This document shows positions 1 through 5,227 of a stretch of 5,227 nt of DNA, in pieces (position 1 is the first letter of the stretch; every line of letters starts with the position of its first letter). Position numbers and translations under genes: made by a program. The stretch lies in the NCBI GenBank assembly GCA_013152795.1, contig JAADFS010000129.1, positions 1 through 5,227 of the forward strand. Direction: 5' to 3'. The notes beneath the pieces are model-generated. The model saw nothing but the letters and a program-made list of their open reading frames with translations. It was not told the origin of the DNA and searched no databases. This stretch comes from Deferribacteres bacterium (GTDB lineage Bacteria > Nitrospirota > Thermodesulfovibrionia > UBA6902).

Positions 1-257
1 CGGCGGCACTGCTGTGCGGGGTCATTCAGGCAGCCGGGCCTGTAAGGCGTATTCATGATTTCCACAAACCTGATTCCGTTTTCAGAGCGCCTCTGCAGGG
101 AGGGCGCGCCGCCGGAGCCGGGGCGCGGCACCGCGAACAGGAAAACAGTCTCCCAGCCGCGCGCACTTACGGCCTCCATGAGGGATTCCTGATAAACTAT
201 AGCCCCACCCCTGACAACAGGCGAAATCCCGAAACCCATATATAATATCTTCGGCAT
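1..257 (-). CDS. Glycosyltransferase, GT4/GT-B-like, N-terminal fragment (3' end outside window)
   Basis: Reading from the ATG at 255-257 on the minus strand gives 85 complete codons and no stop before the window edge, so the gene continues to the left. The protein begins MPKILYMGFGISP, followed by RGGAIVYQESLMEA (residues 16-29) and RGWETVFLF (33-41). This is the usual opening of GT-B glycosyltransferases of the GT4 type: a first beta strand, a Gly-Gly donor/acceptor loop, a helix and a second strand (compare GGAE...LA..L..RGHEV). These enzymes move a sugar from a nucleotide-sugar onto a growing glycan at the cytoplasmic face of the membrane. The catalytic C-terminal half (EX7E region) is not in the window, so donor and product cannot be predicted. 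The start lies 5 bases after the stop of the radical SAM gene, with a GAGGG ribosome-binding site inside that gene's last codons. A second ATG at codon 7 is less likely because it would remove the first strand. Family call fairly sure; exact activity unknown. Confidence 0.75.
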   Translation of the reverse strand, partial: MPKILYMGFGISPVVRGGAIVYQESLMEAVSARGWETVFLFAVPRPGSGGAPSLQRRSENGIRFVEIMNTPYRPGCLNDPAQQCR

Positions 258-262
258 AATGT

Positions 263-2854
263 CTACACCCTCAGGTTCCGCCACCTGGCCGACAGGTTTT
301 TTGCAGCCAGCGCCATACCCTGTCTCCAGAAAGAGGGAAACCATGACTCAAAGCTCCAGGAAGCGGCCCAGGAATTGGAACATCCCGGGCAGGCTTCGAC
401 CAGCCTCCTTGATTCCTGCGCGGCCCCGCTATGCCAGATTTCCGAAAAAGGACGCGCCCTGACATCACCCGCACCCGCCTCACTGTAACGCAGGCACGGC
501 GTTACAGTGCCGTTGCATCTCAGGAGGAAAAAATCACGCAGCGCCGCACAGCGGTACCTGAGCGTGTGCCTCATTGCACCGAGCAGTATCTCATTGTGGA
601 AAGAAGGCGGTAATTCCTCGACCGCCCTGATGAGGGCGGTATTGTCCGCGCACCTGTAATTCCTGACATTACCGTTCTTCCCCACATTGCGATAATAGTC
701 AAACTCTTCATGGAGCTGGGTTATAAACCCTGTCCCTGACTGCCGGGCATATGCCAGCACATCCTTCAGCGTATCCACGGTCAGGTTCGACAGTGTATGG
801 CCGATGACGATTACACCCATCCTGTCGGGGTATTTTTCTTTCAGTCCGGCCAGCTCCTGCAACAGGTAATCCGCTTTTCTGAAATTGCCCCTCACCCCCC
901 GTATCCGGTCGTGCCTGTCTCCCACGGCATCAAGCGATATGCCGATATTTATATATATATTGTTTGCAATTGCATAATCGGCCACATCAAGGACACGCTC
1001 CGGGAGCAGTGCATTGGTGCTTAATGTTATTTCCGCCGCCGGCCTGGCCCTGTGAATCGCGCCTATAAGCTCCCTGATGTCATCCCTGAGTACCGGCTCT
1101 CCACCTGTCAGCAGCACTGCCCTGAGTCCGCTGAAAAGTACATCTCCGAGCATTTCCTCTGTCTCCGCAGGGGTTAAGATATCCCCCGAAGGCCTGTCCC
1201 GCCATATAAAGCAATGGCCGCAGCGGGAATTGCATGCGTCTGTCACTTCATAAACCATGTACTTTATCTCCGGCAGTCTGCCAGTGGCCTTCAGCTTCAC
1301 GGTGGCAAGGGCGTTTCCGGCAAGTGGCGACCAGTAGTGAAACCGGCGGCGTAATCCCCGCGGCACATGCCGCAACCCGGCGACAATCCTGTGGCTGTAT
1401 TTCAGGTACGGCCAGAGCGCCGGGAATCTGCGAAGGATCATGATATAGACATGCAGCCCCGCGAAGGTATGGTTTTTCAAGAGCCAGGAGGCTATGTCAT
1501 GCAACCTGCGGAGTTCCCCCCTGCTCCACTGAGGCGTACCGATCAACGGCTCCTGCGTTGAGAACAGGCTGTCATCCGGGTCTTTTTCCATAAAGCCCTT
1601 CCGCCGGGCCTCTTTATACAGTGCGGTGCCGTAATAGGGCGTGGCTATGTGAAGGCCTGCCGCGGCCATCCCCGCCCTTTTCATGCTGAGGGCGTATGTT
1701 ATGGTCTTCCATATATCACTTTGTGTTTCCCCTATCAGGCCCATGACAAACGATCCGTCGACCACTATTCCGTGTTCCCTGAACAGGGCCACGGCTTCTT
1801 CGATCCTGCGCAGGTCCAGTTTCTTGCCGATAATCCGTGTAACCACATCCTGGCTTCCAGACTCCGGGGCCACAAACACCCTTTTACACCCCGACCTCTT
1901 CATTTTCCCGGCCAGTTCCCTGTCAACAGTGTCGGCCCTTATACCGTTCGGCGCACTCCATGAAACATTCAGCCCGCTGTCAGCCATCATATCGAATATT
2001 CGTCCGGCCCGCCTTTTATCAAGCGTCAGGTTGTCGTCTTCAAAATTTATGTGCCTGATGCCGTAATCCGCAACGGCGAGTTTGAGTTCGGCAATAATAT
2101 TCTCAGGGCTTCTGGCCCTGAACTTCCTGCCCATTGTCAGGTGGATGCTGCAGAAGCGGCAGTTATAGGGGCAGCCCCTGCTTGTTATAACGCTCGTCCA
2201 CCTCTCATGGAACGTATACATCGCCCGCGCGCCCCGTGTTATCCTCATCGCACTGAAATACTCGTGCATGGGCAACAGATGCCTTGCCGGAAAAGGGAGT
2301 GAATCAAGGTCGCGGACCAGCGGCCTCCGGCGTGTCAGTACCGGCCTGGAGCCTTTCATGAAGCCGATCCCGGCAATATCTTTCAGCCTGCAAGACGAAC
2401 CGTCCTCAAGGGTTTCCACCAACTCCCAGGCCGTCTCTTCCCCTTCACCGATTATCACAAAATCCACACATCCGGACAAGAGCGTCTCCCGGGGACGCAC
2501 AGACGGGTGGACACCGCCCAGAACCGTTATTATGTCTTTGTCGACGGCCTTCACCTCCGAGGCCGTACGTACAGCGTTCGCTTCGTTAATGGAAAAAGGG
2601 ACCGTTATGCCCGCGAGGTCGGGCTTTATGGCCCTTATCCTCTCCCTTATCTCATCAAACGACAGTCCCAGGTAATACCTGCCGTTGATTTCCCTCAGGT
2701 TTCTCCACCCCTCCACCGAGGCATCAAGGACGTACACCTGATGTCTCCTCTCCAGTACCGCCGCCACATACAACAGTCCCAGCGGCTGGAAGACATAAGG
2801 TGCACCGAAACGCCGGTGCAGTGTCTGGGGTGGATTAATCAGACATATCCTCAT
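263..2854 (-). CDS. Fused double radical SAM protein: B12-binding radical SAM module plus SPASM/twitch-like radical SAM module
   Basis: Single 863-residue frame. Residues 1-170 look like a cobalamin-binding Rossmann domain: MRICLINPP, QPLGLLYVAAVLE, GGVHPSVRP at 113-121 and IGEGEE at 135-140. Residues 180-420 are a radical SAM barrel with CPYNCRFC (C228, C232, C235), FEDDNLT and PYYGTALY, as in the BchE/HpnJ/Fom3 type. A basic, hydrophobic linker (about 441-530) joins a second barrel with CNSRCGHC (C541, C545, C548) and GGEP at 584-587. The C-terminus has SPASM/twitch-like cysteines C769, C780, C787, C822 and C825 and the phrase FSEIWHS. Each C-x3-C-x2-C set would hold a [4Fe-4S] cluster that cleaves S-adenosylmethionine. 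Known relatives of the first half are often methylases or ring-forming enzymes; relatives of the second include dehydrogenases, epimerases and peptide-modifying enzymes. Members of either type are usually separate proteins of roughly 350-550 residues, so this length is a fusion. The start overlaps the flippase stop (ATGA) and has AAGG 8 bases upstream. Position between a flippase and a glycosyltransferase suggests glycan or lipid-carrier modification; the substrate is unknown. Confidence 0.9.
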   Translation of the reverse strand: MRICLINPPQTLHRRFGAPYVFQPLGLLYVAAVLERRHQVYVLDASVEGWRNLREINGRYYLGLSFDEIRERIRAIKPDLAGITVPFSINEANAVRTASEVKAVDKDIITVLGGVHPSVRPRETLLSGCVDFVIIGEGEETAWELVETLEDGSSCRLKDIAGIGFMKGSRPVLTRRRPLVRDLDSLPFPARHLLPMHEYFSAMRITRGARAMYTFHERWTSVITSRGCPYNCRFCSIHLTMGRKFRARSPENIIAELKLAVADYGIRHINFEDDNLTLDKRRAGRIFDMMADSGLNVSWSAPNGIRADTVDRELAGKMKRSGCKRVFVAPESGSQDVVTRIIGKKLDLRRIEEAVALFREHGIVVDGSFVMGLIGETQSDIWKTITYALSMKRAGMAAAGLHIATPYYGTALYKEARRKGFMEKDPDDSLFSTQEPLIGTPQWSRGELRRLHDIASWLLKNHTFAGLHVYIMILRRFPALWPYLKYSHRIVAGLRHVPRGLRRRFHYWSPLAGNALATVKLKATGRLPEIKYMVYEVTDACNSRCGHCFIWRDRPSGDILTPAETEEMLGDVLFSGLRAVLLTGGEPVLRDDIRELIGAIHRARPAAEITLSTNALLPERVLDVADYAIANNIYINIGISLDAVGDRHDRIRGVRGNFRKADYLLQELAGLKEKYPDRMGVIVIGHTLSNLTVDTLKDVLAYARQSGTGFITQLHEEFDYYRNVGKNGNVRNYRCADNTALIRAVEELPPSFHNEILLGAMRHTLRYRCAALRDFFLLRCNGTVTPCLRYSEAGAGDVRARPFSEIWHSGAAQESRRLVEACPGCSNSWAASWSFESWFPSFWRQGMALAAKNLSARWRNLRV
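266..272 (-). promoter_or_regulatory. Ribosome-binding site of the glycosyltransferase gene
   Basis: GAGGGTG on the minus strand lies within the final codons of the radical SAM gene. From the end of GAGG to the ATG at 257 is 11 bases, slightly long but workable. It decides in favour of the first ATG over the one at codon 7, which would be about 29 bases away. Confidence 0.55.
481..509. repeat. Perfect 11-bp inverted repeat with 7-base loop inside the radical SAM gene
   Basis: Left arm CACTGTAACGC (481-491), loop 492-498, right arm GCGTTACAGTG (499-509); all eleven pairs match. It covers codons 782-792 of the radical SAM gene, including Cys787 of its C-terminal Fe-S motif. Neither strand has a T run after the stem, so it is not an intrinsic terminator. 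It could fold in the mRNA or act as a palindromic DNA site; coding constraint or chance are also possible. Confidence 0.6.
606..640. repeat. Two competing short hairpins inside the radical SAM gene
   Basis: ACCGCCCT (621-628) pairs perfectly with AGGGCGGT (633-640) around a 4-base loop. The same ACCGCC (621-626) can instead pair with GGCGGT at 606-611. The structures exclude each other. An 8-bp stem of this kind is expected by chance about once in a window of this size, so functional meaning is doubtful. Confidence 0.3.
950..961. repeat. Alternating AT/TA tract within the radical SAM gene
   Basis: Twelve bases of strictly alternating T and A lie in codons for Asn-Ile-Tyr-Ile (residues 632-635), in the second radical SAM barrel. 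The tract stands out from its G+C-richer surroundings. It is too short to call a phase-variation repeat. Confidence 0.4.
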
Positions 2855-2866
2855 TTGCTGAACCTT
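2851..2866 (-). promoter_or_regulatory. ATGA overlap and ribosome-binding site of the radical SAM gene
   Basis: The flippase TGA (2851-2853) and the radical SAM ATG (2852-2854) share the four bases ATGA. An AAGG at 2863-2866 lies 8 bases upstream of the ATG, inside the flippase's last codons. The arrangement is classic termination-reinitiation coupling and supports this start for the 863-residue protein. Confidence 0.7.
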
Positions 2867-4434
2867 GCCATCATGCGCCGGACCGCAGGTAACCTGTCTC
2901 CGGCCAGGAGCATAACATCAGTATGATTCAGGGGCCTTATATACAACAGCGCCGCCAGATAAACACCGAAAAACAGCACGGCCTGTGCAATAAAAAGCAC
3001 GAGGCCTGTCATACGCCCCTGTCCGCCTGCAAATTCTGACAGCACGGGCGTCAGGCCGTAAACAGGCAGGGCTGCGGTTATACACACGGCTGCCGCGGTT
3101 ATAACCGATGTCTCCCTGAAACGCCGGAGCGGAAGCCTGATTTCCCGATGCAGTGTTACAAACCCGTATACTGCTGAGAAGAATAGTGCAATCAATGTCC
3201 CGAATGCAACGCCCATGAAGCCGAAATGCGTAATGAAAATAATGCTCAGAGGAAGGTTCAGGGCCACGGCCACCAATCCGGCCCTCATCTCCATACCCGG
3301 CCTTGCGATCGCCTGAACAACCGCCCCCCTCACACCCGCCAGGACAGCGCACAACCAGCCGGCACCGATAATCCGTATTATCCACGCGGATTTTTCGTAG
3401 CCGTCCCCCATCCAGACCTTCATTATCTGCGGAGCAGAGATAATGACAAACACGAATAACGGCACTGATATTAAAGCAAGGTATTTGGTTCCCCTCAGAT
3501 AGCCTTCGATCAGTTTCTCTCTTCCTCCGGATGCATCTATCTCCGAAAACGCCGGTACCAGGGCGGAGAGGAACAGAAGCGCGACGGATTTGGTCTTCTC
3601 CACTATCGAGCTTCCCAGTTGATAGAAGGCCACGAGACCGATTGACAGGAAATAACCGATCAATAACTTGTCCATATTGACCGATACCATCGAGGCTATC
3701 CGCGCTATCTGCATCCTCACGCCAAACCCGGCCAGCCTCCTGAACATATCCGGGCTGGACAACATGGGGTTGAACTTCAGTTCCGGCAGTATTCTGAAGG
3801 CGATACAGATATTAACGATACTGCTTACGGCAAGCATAATTGCATTGTTGATCATCAGCCCCGGCAGGCCCCAGCCCGCTTCCAGGAAGGCTACCGTGCC
3901 GATGATGCCCGCTGCGGAGACGCCTATCGCCGCCTTGTTGGTTATGTCCATCCGCTGCAATCCTCCCTGGACAGCCGCGAAAGGGCTCATAGCGCCGGAG
4001 ACCGCGAAAAGGATGATGCCGAGCAAAAAGACAAACTCGGCCTCCCCGCGCAGGTCGTGCGGGATATTAAACACGCTCACCAGAGGCCCGACAAGGTAAT
4101 AAGCAGGAAGAATAATCAGCACCGCAACAACAGAGTAAAACACGAACCCTGTGTTGACAACCTCGTTTATCTTTCTGAAATCCCTGATGGTGTAATGCTC
4201 TGCCATATACTTGACAAAAGAGGTTCCGATGCCGAAATCAAGCAGTCCGAAATAACCCGTGACAACCCCTGTAATCGCCCATATGCCGTATCTCTCAATG
4301 CCTATGCGCTCTATGATATAAGGTGTCAGGAGCAGCGCTGCCAGAATGCCCCAGAGGCGCCCGATGATGTTGAAAAAGGTGTTTCTTATTATCTTGCGGG
4401 CAACAGAAGTTTCCCGTGTAGGATTATCGCTCAT
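2851..4434 (-). CDS. Wzx-type polysaccharide flippase (PST/MOP superfamily)
   Basis: The 527-residue integral membrane protein is of normal length for lipid-linked oligosaccharide flippases or slightly longer. It opens with IIRNTFFNIIGRLWGIL (about 15-31), then LLLTPYIIERIGIERYGIW and LLDFGIGTSFVKYMAEHY (64-81), the typical first helices and loop of bacterial polysaccharide transporters. Hydrophobic segments recur to about residue 500 (for example 98-118, 134-156, 170-186, 192-214, 257-272, 282-295, 317-336, 350-374, 385-401, 404-426, 443-460, 475-499), consistent with 12-14 helices. Arg/Lys-rich loops such as LPLRRFRETS would face the cytoplasm. The role is moving a polyprenyl-linked repeat unit from the cytoplasmic to the periplasmic face. 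It starts inside the end of the ligase-family gene (11-base overlap) and ends in the ATGA that starts the radical SAM gene. The ATG at 4432-4434 is the only credible start: an in-frame TGA lies five codons upstream (4447-4449) and the next Met is residue 77. MurJ is unlikely given the Wzx-like N-terminus. Substrate unknown. Confidence 0.9.
   Translation of the reverse strand: MSDNPTRETSVARKIIRNTFFNIIGRLWGILAALLLTPYIIERIGIERYGIWAITGVVTGYFGLLDFGIGTSFVKYMAEHYTIRDFRKINEVVNTGFVFYSVVAVLIILPAYYLVGPLVSVFNIPHDLRGEAEFVFLLGIILFAVSGAMSPFAAVQGGLQRMDITNKAAIGVSAAGIIGTVAFLEAGWGLPGLMINNAIMLAVSSIVNICIAFRILPELKFNPMLSSPDMFRRLAGFGVRMQIARIASMVSVNMDKLLIGYFLSIGLVAFYQLGSSIVEKTKSVALLFLSALVPAFSEIDASGGREKLIEGYLRGTKYLALISVPLFVFVIISAPQIMKVWMGDGYEKSAWIIRIIGAGWLCAVLAGVRGAVVQAIARPGMEMRAGLVAVALNLPLSIIFITHFGFMGVAFGTLIALFFSAVYGFVTLHREIRLPLRRFRETSVITAAAVCITAALPVYGLTPVLSEFAGGQGRMTGLVLFIAQAVLFFGVYLAALLYIRPLNHTDVMLLAGDRLPAVRRMMARFSK
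3074..3107. repeat. Short direct repeat and 12-bp palindrome within the flippase gene
   Basis: GCGGTTATA occurs at 3074-3082 and again at 3095-3103; the second copy lies in the perfect palindrome CGGTTATAACCG (3096-3107). On the coding strand the repeat gives Ile-Thr-Ala-Ala twice (residues 445-448 and 452-455) within one membrane helix. A small internal duplication or codon-level coincidence explains it as well as a regulatory site would. Confidence 0.3.
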
Positions 4435-4440
4435 ATCCCC
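4424..4440 (-). promoter_or_regulatory. Ligase/flippase start-stop overlap with unusually close ribosome-binding site
   Basis: The flippase ATG (4432-4434) lies 11 bases before the end of the upstream TAA (4424-4426). The only purine-rich match to a Shine-Dalgarno sequence is GGGG at 4437-4440, just 2 bases from the ATG, much closer than the usual 5-9. An in-frame TGA at 4447-4449 excludes an upstream start. Together these suggest that flippase translation depends on ribosomes finishing the ligase-family gene rather than on independent initiation. Confidence 0.6.
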
Positions 4441-5227
4441 GCTGCATCAGGACATTACCGCTGCCTGGAGAGGCGGCCGCAAGATCCTTGCCTGTAACCT
4501 CCGGCAGCATCACCACTATGGCCGCCAGAAACCAGAACGGCTCCATAATCCGGATAATGATGAACGTGCTGGCGGAGAATGCATGAAACAGCAGACCCGT
4601 AAAACCCGCGATAAATCCCAGGCTCAGGCCGCGTGTCCAGTCATCCTCCATGAGATTCAGTGTCCGCATCCCTGCCCTCAGGATACTTGCCATCAGCCAC
4701 AGAAACACGGCGAAACCGGCCAGGCCCGTCTCTCCCAGCACCCTGGCATACTGTGAATCTATAAAACCCGCGCCGGCTGCCCCGTGGCCCAGGATGGGGC
4801 GTTTGTACCATTTTTCCAGTGTCTCCTTCCATGTATCTATGCGCGCGGCGGCGGACTTCTCAAAGACTATCCGCTTGCCGAATACTGAATATGCCTTCCC
4901 TGAAACGAATGTGGAGGCTACGCGCTGCTTGACAAAGCCGGGAATTAAAACGGGAGATGACACGATTATGAGGGCCAGGGATGTAAGCAGGATGTATTTC
5001 GCCTTTTTCGTCAGTATTATCATGGAAATGTACATGGGTATAAATCCCAGCCACCCTCCCCGGGACAGTGTAAATAAAAACGGCGGGATCATAAAACCAA
5101 GAAGCCCTGACAGGAGGACACGATGAAGCGGCCGTCCGCTGTATATGATAAGTCCGATAATGACGCCCATCATCAGAAGCAGGTATCCTGCGAGGGTATT
5201 CGCCTCACCACCTACTACGCCGTCAAA
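4424..5227 (-). CDS. O-antigen ligase/polymerase family membrane protein (Wzy_C domain), C-terminal part; 5' end outside window
   Basis: The frame is open to the right edge, giving 267 visible residues; the first Met (at 5171-5173) is internal, because 18 upstream codons read FDGVVGGEANTLAGYLLL, a family-typical stretch before a helix. Diagnostic features are TLSRGGWLGF (residues 53-62), the Arg...Trp element AARIDTWKETLEKW (127-140), RPILGHGAAGAGF (143-155), and DSQYARVLGETGLAGF (157-172). At least six hydrophobic segments are visible. Proteins of this family either polymerise lipid-linked repeat units or transfer the finished glycan to an acceptor on the periplasmic side. The WaaL ligase signature, as I recall it H[NSQ]-x9-GxxG, is matched at 157-171 except that Asp157 replaces the catalytic His. 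This leans toward a polymerase or exopolysaccharide role over a lipid A-core ligase, but the family cannot be split reliably by eye. Its last 11 bases overlap the flippase start, so the two are probably translationally coupled. Confidence 0.85.
   Translation of the reverse strand, partial: FDGVVGGEANTLAGYLLLMMGVIIGLIIYSGRPLHRVLLSGLLGFMIPPFLFTLSRGGWLGFIPMYISMIILTKKAKYILLTSLALIIVSSPVLIPGFVKQRVASTFVSGKAYSVFGKRIVFEKSAAARIDTWKETLEKWYKRPILGHGAAGAGFIDSQYARVLGETGLAGFAVFLWLMASILRAGMRTLNLMEDDWTRGLSLGFIAGFTGLLFHAFSASTFIIIRIMEPFWFLAAIVVMLPEVTGKDLAAASPGSGNVLMQRGYER

Noticed and set aside
481..509. The 11-bp hairpin as an intrinsic transcription terminator
   Set aside because: Neither strand has a run of T after the stem, and it lies inside an intact coding frame followed by a closely spaced downstream gene.
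941..961. TATA-like tract as an internal promoter -10 region
   Set aside because: No matching -35 element at suitable spacing on the minus strand was convincing, and no gene starts shortly downstream; it encodes normal barrel residues.
2103..2121. TCAGGGC / GCCCTGA inverted repeat with 5-base loop
   Set aside because: A 7-bp stem is common by chance, has no T run, and lies in the middle of the first radical SAM barrel.
2507..2926. 139-codon open frame on the plus strand, antisense to the radical SAM start
   Set aside because: It lies opposite strongly recognisable coding sequence, has no recognisable domain, and crosses the flippase/radical SAM junction. It is best explained as a shadow of the minus-strand codons.
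3096..3107. 12-bp palindrome CGGTTATAACCG as an operator
   Set aside because: A perfect 12-bp palindrome is expected about once by chance in 5.2 kb, and this one lies deep in the flippase coding sequence.
2918..3385. 155-codon minus-strand frame inside the flippase gene
   Set aside because: It is an alternative frame of a well-supported membrane protein, is rich in Gly/Cys/Arg, and shows no family features.
4057..5126. Several plus-strand open frames of 136-158 codons opposite the flippase and ligase-family genes
   Set aside because: Composition is low in recognisable structure (His/Gln/Pro/Arg-rich), they overlap one another, and all lie antisense to genes with clear family motifs.
4424..5173. 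Treating the Met at 5171-5173 as the true start of the ligase-family gene
   Set aside because: The frame is open to the window edge, and the 18 codons upstream have family-typical content leading into a membrane helix. The gene therefore continues outside the window.

Overview
The window is a fully coding, single-strand block. Four genes are read on the minus strand, from the right edge to the left edge, with no free intergenic DNA. In transcription order they are: the C-terminal part of an O-antigen ligase/polymerase-family membrane protein (runs off the right edge), a Wzx-type polysaccharide flippase, an 863-residue protein that fuses two radical SAM enzymes, and the N-terminus of a GT4-like glycosyltransferase (runs off the left edge). 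Junctions are an 11-base overlap, a 4-base ATGA overlap and a 5-base gap. This is the layout of a tightly coupled operon whose promoter and terminator lie outside the window.

The content points to a surface-glycan (O-antigen, capsule or exopolysaccharide) locus of a bacterium that assembles repeat units on a lipid carrier and flips them across the inner membrane. G+C looks slightly above one half by eye. The cobalamin/radical SAM protein, with two oxygen-sensitive Fe-S sites and perhaps a third, suggests an anaerobic or microaerophilic Gram-negative lineage such as Nitrospirota or Desulfobacterota. That placement is inference from style only; no marker gene is present.

Working model: the glycosyltransferase helps build the lipid-linked glycan, the flippase moves it to the periplasm, and the ligase/polymerase-type protein joins or polymerises it. 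The double radical SAM protein, between flippase and glycosyltransferase, is the unexplained part. Its first half has the layout of B12-dependent radical SAM enzymes (BchE/HpnJ/Fom3-like). Its second half has the layout of SPASM/twitch enzymes (PqqE/BtrN-like). A two-step modification of a sugar or of the lipid carrier is the natural hypothesis, but the sequence does not give the substrate.

Below gene level, the clearest structure is a perfect 11-bp inverted repeat with a 7-base loop. It lies inside the codons of the C-terminal Fe-S motif of the radical SAM gene. No RNA genes, mobile elements, CRISPR arrays, promoters or terminators were found.
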